From Dyadobacter sandarakinus (lineage in GTDB: Bacteria; Bacteroidota; Bacteroidia; Cytophagales; Spirosomataceae), in contig NZ_CP056775.1 of NCBI RefSeq assembly GCF_016894445.1, forward strand, positions 6,007,217 to 6,071,216: a DNA stretch of 64,000 nucleotides, given 5' to 3'. A program made the translations under genes and the position numbers. Positions 19,057 through 28,518 of the stretch are shown here, in pieces (the stretch's first letter is position 1; the number at the start of each line of letters is the position of its first letter). The notes beneath the pieces were generated by a model that was given only the letters and a program-made list of their open reading frames with translations, did no database searches and was not told where the DNA came from.

Positions 19057-19137
19057 GAACCAAAATTACGGCTTAATTCGTAGATTTATTGAATAAAGAA
19101 TTGGAAGGAAACCTAAAAGTACGATTGCTCGCGCACC

Positions 19138-22100
19138 ATGGAAACCATTACTTCTTACACCGACTGGCAGAGTATACATGCAACTTTGCAGCACCTCAAC
19201 CTGATCGGCGTTACGTTTACCCCTGATTTTATCATCAGGGAAATAAGCCAGCATGCGCTGAAAAAAACAGGCTGGCAGGAGTCGGACCTGGTGGGTAACA
19301 GCATCTTTGATAAGCTGATCCCCAGGGAGGAAGCAGATGAAGTGCGGCAGATGCTCGAAGAGGGGATCCAGGGTAAAAGGAAGCTCGAACAGCGCGAAGT
19401 GCCTTTTCTTTCACAGCAGGGAGCGCTGCGTACTTTTTCTATCAATTCCGTGCTGATCCAGTACGAGGAGGACGAGGTTTCATGCATTACGCTGGTGGGT
19501 GACGATATTACCCGTCGCCGCCGCATGGAGTCGGCGATTGCCAAATCCAACTCGCAATTACAGGATCTCGTTGATAATACCAGCGACCTCATCCAGCTGG
19601 TGGCGATCGACGGACGATTCATTTTCGTCAACAAAGCCTGGCGGGAGGTACTCGGCTACGGACTGGATGAGATTGCAGCCATGCGCGTGGAAAATATCCT
19701 GCATCCGCAGCACAGGGAGCAGGCTCTGGCCCAGTTCAGGCAGATCGTTGATGGTACTTCAAACGGGCATTTCGAAACCGTATTCCTCAGCAAGGAAGGT
19801 AAAAAGGTATTTGTGGCGGGTAGCGTAAGCTGCCGGTACGACAATGGAAAACCAACTGCTCTCCGCTGCATACTCAATGATTTTACAGAAAAAATAAGAG
19901 CTGAAAAAGCCCAGAACCTGTATTATAGCATTGCTAACTGGACGGTCACCACGCCCAATCTGGACGATTTTTACCAAAGCATACACGAAGAACTGGGCAA
20001 GATCATTGATGTGCAGAACTTTTTTATTGCATTGTACAATCCCAGCCAGAGCTACCTGTACTTCCCTTATTATGTCGATCAGTATTTCAGGGGAAATGTT
20101 CGGTTTACGAAGCGGAAACTCGGGAACGGAGTAACAGAATATGCGATCGCGTCCAATAAAGCACTGTTTTTATCAGGAGAGGAAATCCAGGAGCTGGCAA
20201 AAAGAAACAGCCTGCATTTATATGGCATTGTGCCCAAGCTGCTGCTTTGCGTGCCGCTGCGCATTGGTGAGCGGGTGACGGGGATCATTGGGGTAAAATC
20301 CTATGACGATCCGAACATGTTTGACACCCGCGACCTGGAACTGCTGGAATTTATTTCCGGCCAGGTGGCCATGGCTATTGCTAGGAAGCAGAGTGAGCAG
20401 GAACTGAACAAGTACGTAGCGCGCCTGAATGCTATTTTTGACAGTAGTACCCACTTGATCTGGTCTGTGAACAAATCGCTGCAGCTCACGTCATTTAACA
20501 AAAACTACGCAGACCTGATCCAGAGCCAGATGGGTACGCGGCCATCACTTCAGTCCAGCCCCGAAAAGTTCGGCTGGCGTATGGTAGGCAACAGCAATCG
20601 CCGCACGCTGGAAGCCAAGTACCGGCTTGCGCTGAAAGGAGAGCCTCAGTATTTCGAGTTTAAAATCGAGCGTAAGAATGCAGGTGAAATGTGGCTGGAA
20701 TTTTACCTGAACCCGATCCACTATGCCGAAGGGACGATTGAGGAGGTAAGCGGGATCGCACGCGACATTACCAGAAGGAAGGAAGCAGAATTGTCGCTGC
20801 GGCATAGCGAAGAGCTTTTCAGGGGTATTTTCGAGAATTTGCAGGACATCTACTGCCGCATCAACCGGCAGGGTGAGGTTACCATGATCAGCCAGTCGAT
20901 CCTGAAACGTATGGGATACCTGCCGGCCGAGGTGATCGGACACAAGGTTACCGAGTTTTTTACCGACCGCAAGCGCATCCATTCGGCCCTGATCCGGCTA
21001 AGGAAAACGCGCAGTCTGCGGAATTTTGAGATTACCATGTACCGGAAAGATGGTACGGAGCGTCAGTTTATGATCAACATGCTGATGTTTACCAATGATA
21101 AAGGCAAGCCGACCGAGGTGGCTGTGCTCGCCCGCGACATTACCGAGCTGAAACGAAATGAACAGGAGTTGCTCAAAGCCAAAGAACATGCCGAACGCTC
21201 TCTGAAAGTGAAAGAGGGTTTCCTGGCCAATATGAGCCACGAAATTCGTACGCCTATGAATGGTGTGATCGGGATGATTGACCTGCTGGGCGAGACGCCG
21301 CTCAATGTAGAGCAAAAGGATTATGTGATGACTATTAAACGCTCGTCCGAAACCCTGCTCAACATCCTGAATGATATCCTCGATTTGTCTAAAATCGAAG
21401 CCGGCAAGATGGAGTTGCACGAGGCACCGATCGGCGTGGAAGACCTGCTGCTCAAACTCGTCTCCCTGTTTGGGCAAACAGCGAAAAGCAAGGGTAATAC
21501 CCTGGTGTACGACATTGCTGCGGACATTCCGAAGTTTGTTATCGCCGATCAGACCCGCCTTTTACAGATCCTCTCCAACCTGACTTCCAATGCATTGAAG
21601 TTTACTGAAAACGGGGAGGTAAAAGTGTCGCTGACGCTGGTGAAAAAGATAGACCGCTTTCACAAGATCAAGGTTGAGGTGCAGGATTCCGGGATCGGGA
21701 TCAGTGCTACCGACCGGCAGATCCTGTTTACTTCCTTTACCCAGCTCGACAACTCGTCGCGAAAATCGTTTGGCGGTACCGGCCTGGGGCTGGCTATTTC
21801 CAAGCAGCTTTGCGAGCTGATGAACGGGGAGATCGGGGTGGAATCGGAAGTTGGGAAGGGTAGCACGTTCTGGTTTACGTTTGAAACACAGGAAACATCC
21901 GGCGCGCAGATCAGCACGGTTGCAACCCAGGAAGACGGCTCCATTGAGGACGTTTTTGCCACTTATCATCCATTGATATTGCTTGTCGACGACAATGCGG
22001 TGAACCGGAAAGTTGCCAATGAAATCCTGAAAAAGTCGGGCTGCGTGGTTGACCTGGCGGAGAGTGGTTTCAAAGCCATTGAAAAGGTAGCTGAGCGGTT

Positions 22101-22755
22101 TAGCGCAGGCACGCCTGGTTACGATATTATTTTCATGGACATCCAGATGCCGGACATGGATGGCGTGCAAACCTCGCAGGAACTGAAAAAGCGCTACCCG
22201 GACAAGCTGCCGCCGATTGTGGCCATGACAGCTTATTCCATGAAGGAAGACAGGGATCGCTTTATCAGTCAGGGAATGGACGATTATATTGCCAAGCCGA
22301 TCCGCGCCCAGACATTGGTATCAAAGGTGCGCGATCTTGTTCCCGGTACTGAAAAGGAGCAGAATAACGCGCCGGTGCAGGCAGCGGAGCCGACAGTCGC
22401 AGCATTGCCTGTTCTGGACAAGGAAATTATAGATCAGCTGAGCACAATCGGCGGTGCCGATCTGGTATGGTCGGTTTTTGAAGATTTTGTGACTGAATCC
22501 AATGAGCTGGTTGCAGATGCGGTGAAGGCTTTTGCTGAAAATGATATTGCAACCGTAAAAAGTAACCTGCATACCCTCAAAGGAAGTGCAGGAACCATTG
22601 GTGTGTCGCAGGTAGCCGAGATTGCGCGGGATGCCGAGTGGCGGCTTAAATCTGACGACCGGTCTACCTTGCCCGAAGCAATTCCCCAGCTTGAACAAGC
22701 TTATGCCTACTTTTTGGAAGTATATGAAGACATTCTGAAAGGCTGGCTGAAATAG
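19138..22755 (+). CDS. Hybrid sensor histidine kinase with PAS, GAF, REC and HPt domains
   Basis: A 1205-residue multi-domain phosphorelay protein without a signal peptide or transmembrane segment, so probably cytoplasmic. I read the order as PAS (about 15-125), PAS (142-260), GAF (262-425), PAS (428-550), PAS (560-680), HisKA with phosphoacceptor His 701 in MSHEIRTPMNG, and HATPase (about 800-925, with NALKF and DSGIGI). A receiver domain with Asp 1001 in FMDIQMPDMDG and a C-terminal HPt with His 1145 in LHTLKGSAGTIG follow. All phosphotransfer residues are present. No separate response regulator is adjacent, so its output partner lies elsewhere. The ligand is unknown. Confidence 0.92.
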   Translation: METITSYTDWQSIHATLQHLNLIGVTFTPDFIIREISQHALKKTGWQESDLVGNSIFDKLIPREEADEVRQMLEEGIQGKRKLEQREVPFLSQQGALRTFSINSVLIQYEEDEVSCITLVGDDITRRRRMESAIAKSNSQLQDLVDNTSDLIQLVAIDGRFIFVNKAWREVLGYGLDEIAAMRVENILHPQHREQALAQFRQIVDGTSNGHFETVFLSKEGKKVFVAGSVSCRYDNGKPTALRCILNDFTEKIRAEKAQNLYYSIANWTVTTPNLDDFYQSIHEELGKIIDVQNFFIALYNPSQSYLYFPYYVDQYFRGNVRFTKRKLGNGVTEYAIASNKALFLSGEEIQELAKRNSLHLYGIVPKLLLCVPLRIGERVTGIIGVKSYDDPNMFDTRDLELLEFISGQVAMAIARKQSEQELNKYVARLNAIFDSSTHLIWSVNKSLQLTSFNKNYADLIQSQMGTRPSLQSSPEKFGWRMVGNSNRRTLEAKYRLALKGEPQYFEFKIERKNAGEMWLEFYLNPIHYAEGTIEEVSGIARDITRRKEAELSLRHSEELFRGIFENLQDIYCRINRQGEVTMISQSILKRMGYLPAEVIGHKVTEFFTDRKRIHSALIRLRKTRSLRNFEITMYRKDGTERQFMINMLMFTNDKGKPTEVAVLARDITELKRNEQELLKAKEHAERSLKVKEGFLANMSHEIRTPMNGVIGMIDLLGETPLNVEQKDYVMTIKRSSETLLNILNDILDLSKIEAGKMELHEAPIGVEDLLLKLVSLFGQTAKSKGNTLVYDIAADIPKFVIADQTRLLQILSNLTSNALKFTENGEVKVSLTLVKKIDRFHKIKVEVQDSGIGISATDRQILFTSFTQLDNSSRKSFGGTGLGLAISKQLCELMNGEIGVESEVGKGSTFWFTFETQETSGAQISTVATQEDGSIEDVFATYHPLILLVDDNAVNRKVANEILKKSGCVVDLAESGFKAIEKVAERFSAGTPGYDIIFMDIQMPDMDGVQTSQELKKRYPDKLPPIVAMTAYSMKEDRDRFISQGMDDYIAKPIRAQTLVSKVRDLVPGTEKEQNNAPVQAAEPTVAALPVLDKEIIDQLSTIGGADLVWSVFEDFVTESNELVADAVKAFAENDIATVKSNLHTLKGSAGTIGVSQVAEIARDAEWRLKSDDRSTLPEAIPQLEQAYAYFLEVYEDILKGWLK

Positions 22756-22842
22756 CCTATCGTATTGATCCCAATTTCCATCGTACAATCCGGCTTGTTG
22801 GTCTATAAAAATAGCCTGTTCCGTCGATTGCCTGGTTTATGC

Positions 22843-22872
22843 GCCCCGAATGATTAAACTTTCATCCGGGGC
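22843..22872 (+). other. Imperfect hairpin upstream of the 961-residue barrel protein gene
   Basis: GCCCCGAATGA (22843-22853) pairs with TCATCCGGGGC (22862-22872) with one mismatch and an 8-base loop. No T-run follows. It sits between the kinase stop and the next start, 32 bp before that start, so it may be a 3'-end hairpin of the kinase message or a leader structure. Confidence 0.35.
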
Positions 22873-22904
22873 AATGCTCTAAAAGCCATAAATCTTGACG
22901 GATC

Positions 22905-25790
22905 ATGAAAAGACTTACCCTACTTATACTCCTGATGCTTGCCGCAGCGTTGCCGGCAGCATTTTCCCAGACACCTTCTGCCCGCCTGCAGGGAACCGTG
23001 CTGGACAGCCTCAACCGTTTGCCGGTTGTGGGTGCCTACATATCTGTGACCCGGAATGTGCCTGATGCCAAACCCGAGTATGTAACCACGGATGCTGATG
23101 GGCGGTTTGTATTTACAGGTCTGGCAAAAGATGCATCCTACCTGGTAAAGATTTCCTATCTGAGCTATCGCGACAAAAGCACAACTGTCACCATCACGCA
23201 GGATGTGCAGGACCTGGGTACCTTCCGGCTTTCAGAAGCGATAGCAAACCTGAAAGAGGTGAAAGTAGTAGGACAAGTGACGCCTATGGAGCAAAAAGGC
23301 GATACAACCCAGTTCAATGCAGCGGCATTCAAAACCAATCCTGACGCTACAACCGAAGATCTGATCCAGAAAATGCCCGGCATTACAGTGACCAATGGTA
23401 CCGTAACCGCGCATGGCGAGACCGTCAATAAAGTACTGGTAGACGGAAAACCGTTTTTCGGGGACGATGCTGCATTGACATTGAAATCACTGCCAGCCGA
23501 AGTAGTTGAAAAAATTGAAGTATTTGATAAGTTGAGCGACCAGGCACAATTCACTGGTTTCGACGATGGCAATGCACAGAAGACCATCAACATTGTCACC
23601 AAAGCCGACCGGCGTACGGGTCAGTTCGGAAAGGTATATGCGGGTTATGGTTTGGATAACCGCTACCAGGCCGGCGGCAATGTCAGCTACTTCAAAGGCG
23701 ATCAGCGCATTTCGGTAATCGGGCTGAGCAACAACATCAATATGCAGAACTTTTCGAGCCAGGATCTGCTGGGCGTGAGCGGCAGCACCGGTGGCGGCAG
23801 AGGGAGCGCTGGCGGGGGAGCGTCCAATAATTTCCTGATCGGTAATCAGAGCGGAATTACGGGTACCAACTCGTTTGGGCTTAATTATGCCAACAAGTTC
23901 GGGAAGAAGGTAGATGTGTCGGGCAGCTATTTTTTCAACCGTACCGGAAATACCAACATCCAGCGTACAGCCCAGGAGTACTTTCTTTCAGGCAATACTT
24001 CCAATCAGTTTTATGATGAAGACAGCCGTACTTCCTCCACTAACCTCAACCACCGGCTCAACTTCCGGGTTGAGTACAATATCAATCCTAAAAACTCGCT
24101 CATCTTTACGCCGCGACTGAGCTTTCAGGACAATAAATCGGGGAGTACCAGGGAAGGCTTCACGGCACTTGCAAACGGTAACCTGCTCAACAGTTCCGAT
24201 AATACGCAAACGAACAAGAACAAAGGCTACAACTTCGGGAACGACATTCTCTTCCGGCATTCATTTGACAAAAAAGGGCGGACACTGTCGGTTAACCTGA
24301 ACACGCAGGTCAATGACAGGAATGGTACCCGCAATCTTTATTCAAGAAACCTGTACTACGATCCGCTCATTTTGTCGGATACGGCCGTCCGTGGTGATAC
24401 GATCGATCAGCGTACCTACAACTCGTCGAACGGGGTTACCCTGGGCGGAAACGTGATCTACACGGAGCCGATCAGCAAAACGGGGCAGCTGCAGTTCAAC
24501 TACGGGCTTACGCTCAGCAATAGTAACTCCGACAAGGGAACTTATAACATGAGCTTTGACGACAATGCATATACAAGCCTGGATACACTTTTGTCCAATA
24601 CTTTTGATAATCGTTATGTAACGCAGCGGGCCGGGGTAGGCTATCGTTACCGCAAAAACAGCTGGTCGGCCAATCTGGGGATGGATTTTCAAAATACAGG
24701 TTTGTACAGCCAGCAACTTTTCCCGGGTGACGCGAAGGTAGACCAGACATTTACCAACTTCTTACCCAACCTGATGCTGAGCTACCGCTCCAAAACAGGC
24801 TCACAGTTCCGTGCATTTTTCCGCAGCGCTACCAACCAGCCTTCGATAACGCAGTTGCAGAATGTGGTAGATAACAGCAATCCCCTGGCACTTACCGCCG
24901 GAAATCCTGATCTGAAACAGGAATACCGTAATACGCTCAACGTACGCTACTCTTTGGCAGGGGCCAGCCGACCATACAGTTTTAATGCCATGGTTTTTGT
25001 TACACAAACAAATCACGCGATTGTGAACTCGACCTACATTGCGCAGGAGCCTACTACTTTGCCGGGTGGTATTGTGCTGGAACAGGGAGCAAAGCTGACC
25101 GCGCCGGTCAATGTGGATGGAAGCTGGAATGCACGCACCTTTGTTGCTTATGGGAAGCCGGTAGCACCATTAAAACTCAATCTGAATGTAACCACAGGCT
25201 TTAACTACGTGCGCTCGCCGGGCCTGATCAACAATGTGCCCAATTTTTCCAATACCTATGCCATTTCTCAGGGACTGGTATTGAGCAGCAATGTAAGCGA
25301 CAAGCTGGACTTTACGCTGTCGTACTCGGGTAATTACAATGTGGTGCGGAATACCATTCAGCCCAATTTTAACAACAACTATTATACACAGGGCATTGCC
25401 GGCCGGGTCAACTGGATTTTCGGAAAGGGGTTTGTACTGCAGTCCGATATCAGCAACCAATCGTACCGCGGGCTGGGTGCAGGTTATAACCAAAACTTTA
25501 CGCTATGGAATGCAAGCATCGGCAAGAAGTTCCTGAAAAATAATGCGGGCGAGCTGAAACTGACCGTATTTGATATATTGAAACAAAATAACAGCATATC
25601 CCGGAACGTCACCGAAACGTATGTACAGGACGTGACCAACCGCGTGCTGACCCAGTATGCAATGCTGACTTTCACATATACGCTCCGCAACTTCGGCAAA
25701 ATGCCTGTGCGCCAGGATGAAGGAGGTTTCCGCCGCAGAGACCTGGAAGGCGGCGGCTTTCCCGGCCGCGAGCGCGGGCCAGGGTTTTAA
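22905..25790 (+). CDS. Outer-membrane beta-barrel protein, TonB-dependent-receptor-like
   Basis: A 961-residue outer-membrane protein. A signal peptide (MKRLTLLILLMLAAALPAAF) precedes a carboxypeptidase-D-like regulatory domain (residues about 27-110, RLQGTVLDSLNRLPVVGAYI). A plug-like region follows (about 125-240, with PGITVTNGTVTAHGETVNKVLVDGKPFFG). The rest is a long barrel of the OMP_b-brl_3 type. The C-terminus is unusual: a glycine- and arginine-rich tail (GGFRRRDLEGGGFPGRERG) follows the last strand. No SusD partner is adjacent, so glycan import is not indicated. The substrate is unknown. Confidence 0.85.
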   Translation: MKRLTLLILLMLAAALPAAFSQTPSARLQGTVLDSLNRLPVVGAYISVTRNVPDAKPEYVTTDADGRFVFTGLAKDASYLVKISYLSYRDKSTTVTITQDVQDLGTFRLSEAIANLKEVKVVGQVTPMEQKGDTTQFNAAAFKTNPDATTEDLIQKMPGITVTNGTVTAHGETVNKVLVDGKPFFGDDAALTLKSLPAEVVEKIEVFDKLSDQAQFTGFDDGNAQKTINIVTKADRRTGQFGKVYAGYGLDNRYQAGGNVSYFKGDQRISVIGLSNNINMQNFSSQDLLGVSGSTGGGRGSAGGGASNNFLIGNQSGITGTNSFGLNYANKFGKKVDVSGSYFFNRTGNTNIQRTAQEYFLSGNTSNQFYDEDSRTSSTNLNHRLNFRVEYNINPKNSLIFTPRLSFQDNKSGSTREGFTALANGNLLNSSDNTQTNKNKGYNFGNDILFRHSFDKKGRTLSVNLNTQVNDRNGTRNLYSRNLYYDPLILSDTAVRGDTIDQRTYNSSNGVTLGGNVIYTEPISKTGQLQFNYGLTLSNSNSDKGTYNMSFDDNAYTSLDTLLSNTFDNRYVTQRAGVGYRYRKNSWSANLGMDFQNTGLYSQQLFPGDAKVDQTFTNFLPNLMLSYRSKTGSQFRAFFRSATNQPSITQLQNVVDNSNPLALTAGNPDLKQEYRNTLNVRYSLAGASRPYSFNAMVFVTQTNHAIVNSTYIAQEPTTLPGGIVLEQGAKLTAPVNVDGSWNARTFVAYGKPVAPLKLNLNVTTGFNYVRSPGLINNVPNFSNTYAISQGLVLSSNVSDKLDFTLSYSGNYNVVRNTIQPNFNNNYYTQGIAGRVNWIFGKGFVLQSDISNQSYRGLGAGYNQNFTLWNASIGKKFLKNNAGELKLTVFDILKQNNSISRNVTETYVQDVTNRVLTQYAMLTFTYTLRNFGKMPVRQDEGGFRRRDLEGGGFPGRERGPGF

Positions 25791-25821
25791 TGGGAGAGGT
25801 TAAAGGAGGGACTATCGCTTG

Positions 25822-25876
25822 GTCAGCCTGAGCGGAGTCGAAGGCCGGAACTGCCTTCGACTCCGCTCAGGCTGAC
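25822..25876. repeat. Perfect 24-bp palindrome (REP-like)
   Basis: Arms 25822-25845 and 25853-25876 are exact reverse complements around a 7-base loop. The core CTTCGACTCCGCTCAGG resembles an intergenic palindrome that I recall from many bacterial genomes (recollection, not searched). It lies 31 bp after the barrel protein stop and could also work as a bidirectional transcription end, though no T-run follows. Confidence 0.85.
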
Positions 25877-26046
25877 AAGGGTTGGTTGCTCAGGCTGACA
25901 AGGGTTGGTTGCTCAGGCTGACAAGGGTTGGTTGCTCAGGCTGACAAGGGTTAGTTGCTCAGGTTGGCAAGTTGAGTTGCTCAGGTTGGCAAGTTGAGTT
26001 GCCCAGGTTGGCAAGTTGAGTTGCCCAGGTAGCAAGCTGGGTTACT
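25877..26046. repeat. Tandem repeat, 21-23 bp unit, about 7.5 copies
   Basis: Three identical 23-bp units (25877-25899, 25900-25922, 25923-25945) are followed by diverging units of 23, 22, 22 and 21 bp and a partial copy. Each early unit ends GCTCAGGCTGAC, the same 12 bases as the end of the right arm of the adjacent palindrome. The array ends just before the stop codon of the LysM gene at 26048. Confidence 0.9.
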
Positions 26047-26047
26047 G

Positions 26048-26680
26048 CTACTTCCTGTTTTTGAAAGGAATAATCAGCTTTTCGCCCCGCTCGGCGAAGT
26101 CCTTGGTTTTTCCATTGGCTTTCATGATCGCCTCTTTGGAAACGGAATATTTGCTGGCAACTACGCGCAGTACGTCGCCGGGACCTACGGTATGGGTTGT
26201 CTGCACGCGAACTTTGAGTTTGGTAACATCTGCCTTCACATCACTCACACTCGGATTCAGACCTTTCAGTGTTTCCAGTTTCAGATTATAGCGGGATGCA
26301 ATGCTTGAAAACGTCTCTCCGCTTTTTACAGTATGCGTGATTTCCTCGCCGCCAATGGAGCTGGGAGAAACAGCAGGTGTGGTGATTGCAGCCGGAGGTG
26401 TGTCGCGGGTTTCTTCTACCGGCTTGGCTTCGGCTGATTCCTGAGGCTGATTAAGTGCCTCCGGCTCCGGGGCAGTACGCTCATCAGCATCATCGTCAAG
26501 GGTGGAGTCCACGACAACAGAAGTAAGTTCTTCGGAAGTAGAGGAGCTGTCGGAAATGTATTCATAACCTACATAGAGCATTGCAAATACCAACAGGACC
26601 AGAACAAGCAGCGTAACAATGGGCAGATTTGATTTCTCAGTAGGACGGATATTTCTTCTTTTCGGGAACTCATCTTCCAT
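26048..26680 (-). CDS. Membrane-anchored protein with two LysM domains
   Basis: A 210-residue protein with a short basic cytoplasmic N-terminus, one transmembrane helix (about 19-40, LPIVTLLVLVLLVFAMLYVG) and an acidic, proline-rich linker. Two LysM domains follow (about 112-157, starting THTVKSGETFSSIASRYNL, and 160-206, starting THTVGPGDVLRVVASKYSV). It probably binds peptidoglycan from the periplasmic side of the inner membrane. A longer frame begins with TTG at 26698, but ATG 26680 is preferred. It is the last gene of the purK-purE run on the minus strand; the link with purine synthesis appears positional only. Confidence 0.85.
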   Translation of the reverse strand: MEDEFPKRRNIRPTEKSNLPIVTLLVLVLLVFAMLYVGYEYISDSSSTSEELTSVVVDSTLDDDADERTAPEPEALNQPQESAEAKPVEETRDTPPAAITTPAVSPSSIGGEEITHTVKSGETFSSIASRYNLKLETLKGLNPSVSDVKADVTKLKVRVQTTHTVGPGDVLRVVASKYSVSKEAIMKANGKTKDFAERGEKLIIPFKNRK

Positions 26681-26747
26681 AGCGCTTAGCGGCTTCAATG
26701 TTTCTTGTAGCGTTAAATATGCACGAAAATACTAAAGACAGGATACT

Positions 26748-27233
26748 TTACAAGTTGATTTTTAGTTCCTGGTTCATGGCTGCAACTTTTTGTTTCAGAC
26801 CATCTTTGAACAGATCCAGACGTCTTGCAAGCTCCACATTACTGGCTCCGATGATCTGTGCAGCGAGTATTCCGGCGTTCCTTCCGCCGTTCAGCGCAAC
26901 GGTAGCAACAGGTACTCCGGCAGGCATTTGGAGGATGGAAAGTACCGAATCCCAGCCGTCTATCGAGTTGCTGGAAAGTACCGGTACGCCAATCACCGGC
27001 AGGGAGGTAAGTGAGGCGACCATACCGGGAAGGTGGGCTGCTCCGCCTGCACCGGCAATGATTACTTTCAGTCCCCGGCTCCGCGCGGACGATGCATATT
27101 CCAGCATGCGCTCGGGTGTGCGGTGTGCCGACACGATCTCCATTTCGTAAGGTACCCTCAGTTCATTGAGAGCATTTGCAGCTTCCTGCATAATGGGCCT
27201 GTCTGAAAGGCTGCCCATGATAATTCCAACCAT
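26748..27233 (-). CDS. purE: 5-(carboxyamino)imidazole ribonucleotide mutase
   Basis: Class I PurE converts N5-CAIR to CAIR in de novo purine synthesis, taking the product of PurK encoded just upstream. The 161-residue protein begins VGIIMGSLSDRPIMQEA and has the conserved active-site segments SAHRTPERM and AGAGGAAHLPGMVAS, with a GVPV segment after. It lies 69 bp downstream of purK on the same strand. The presence of both genes indicates the two-step bacterial route to CAIR. Confidence 0.97.
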   Translation of the reverse strand: MVGIIMGSLSDRPIMQEAANALNELRVPYEMEIVSAHRTPERMLEYASSARSRGLKVIIAGAGGAAHLPGMVASLTSLPVIGVPVLSSNSIDGWDSVLSILQMPAGVPVATVALNGGRNAGILAAQIIGASNVELARRLDLFKDGLKQKVAAMNQELKINL

Positions 27234-27302
27234 TGAATTTCTATTTTCGGCCGGTCAGGCCATTTTTTGTGAGTGCTGATTGAGATACTTGCGGATCGTC
27301 CT

Positions 27303-28439
27303 TCACTTAACAGAACTGATCACACGGATATTGTCCTTCACGAAGGCTACTTTCTCCTTTAATGCGTCGAGGCTATCGTCCATGATGGTAATATGGCCCA
27401 TTTTGCGAAATGGTTTGGTGATGGCTTTCCAGTACAAAAAAGGAAATACCTGGGGCGTGCCAAGAATTTTTTCCATTCCTTCATACAGTGCAGGCCCTTC
27501 AAAGCCGTCCTCTCCCAGCAGGTTGACCATGGCGGAAGGCGCATAGGCGGCAGTACTTCCCAGCGGCAGATCGAGGATGGCACGCCAGTGCTGCTCGTAC
27601 TGGGAAGTAGCATTGGCCCGGATCGTATGGTGACCGCTATTGTGCGGCCGGGGAGCTACTTCATTGATGAGCACTTCACCTTCGGGCGTCAAAAAGAGCT
27701 CTACGGCGAGCAGGCCCACGATCTGAAATGCTTCTGCTGTTTTTATGGCAATTTCCTGCGCTTTTGCATCAATCTCCGGCGTGATGGCTGCTGGTGCAAA
27801 AAGGTACTCTACCAGGTTGTGCTCGGGATGAAACACCATTTCCAAGGTCGGGAAAGTTTCGGTTTGTCCCGATGCATTACGGGCCACAATGACGGCCAGT
27901 TCTTTGGTAAAAGGTACTGCTTTTTCAAGCAGGCCGGGTTTGTCAAATGCCTTGTCGAAATCCGCCGGAGTCGCTATGCGCTGTACACCCCTGCCATCGT
28001 ACCCGTCTTTGCCCAGCTTGTGAAAGGCGGGCAGGAATGATGCATGCTGCGCGGCGTCCGCTTTGTTGTCGGTCAGGATAAATTCGGCGGTGGGAAGCTG
28101 CCGGTCGCTGTAAAATTGTTTCTGGATGCGCTTGTCCTGTATCTGTCTGATCACCGCCGGCTGCGGGTATACCCGCTTGCCTTCTTTTTCCAGGGCTTCC
28201 AGCGCTTCTACATTTACTTTTTCGATCTCAATCGTGATGACGTCCAGATTTTTACCAAACTCGTAAACTGTATCAAAATCCTGTAATGAACCTTGCTGAA
28301 AATGTGGGGCGATCTTTTTGCAGGGGGCGTCCGCATCTGGGTCGAGAACGTGAATGTCTAGGTTCCAGTCTACTGCGGCCTGTAAAAGCATCAGGCCGAG
28401 CTGACCGCCGCCAAGAATTCCTATTCGGGATGAAAGCAT
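27303..28439 (-). CDS. purK: 5-(carboxyamino)imidazole ribonucleotide synthase
   Basis: PurK makes N5-CAIR from AIR, bicarbonate and ATP. The 378-residue protein has the ATP-grasp layout: an N-terminal Rossmann-like segment (IGILGGGQLGLMLLQAA), a central KLGKDGYDGRG loop near residue 142, and the metal/ATP-binding segment LINEVAPRPHNSGHHT near residue 260. It lies 79 bp after the BatA-like gene and 69 bp ahead of purE. The length and motifs are standard. Confidence 0.97.
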   Translation of the reverse strand: MLSSRIGILGGGQLGLMLLQAAVDWNLDIHVLDPDADAPCKKIAPHFQQGSLQDFDTVYEFGKNLDVITIEIEKVNVEALEALEKEGKRVYPQPAVIRQIQDKRIQKQFYSDRQLPTAEFILTDNKADAAQHASFLPAFHKLGKDGYDGRGVQRIATPADFDKAFDKPGLLEKAVPFTKELAVIVARNASGQTETFPTLEMVFHPEHNLVEYLFAPAAITPEIDAKAQEIAIKTAEAFQIVGLLAVELFLTPEGEVLINEVAPRPHNSGHHTIRANATSQYEQHWRAILDLPLGSTAAYAPSAMVNLLGEDGFEGPALYEGMEKILGTPQVFPFLYWKAITKPFRKMGHITIMDDSLDALKEKVAFVKDNIRVISSVK

Positions 28440-28518
28440 TGAAGTAAAGCGTAGTGTCCTGCAAAATTGGATTAAAAACCGCTAATGTTAAAGCAGAAGA
28501 TCCGATTTTAACCAAAAC

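Noticed and set aside
22905..25790. SusC-type glycan importer
   Set aside because: No SusD gene or glycan enzymes adjoin, and the barrel resembles OMP_b-brl_3 more than SusC.
25877..26046. Possible CRISPR array
   Set aside because: The units follow each other directly without unique spacers, and no cas genes are present.
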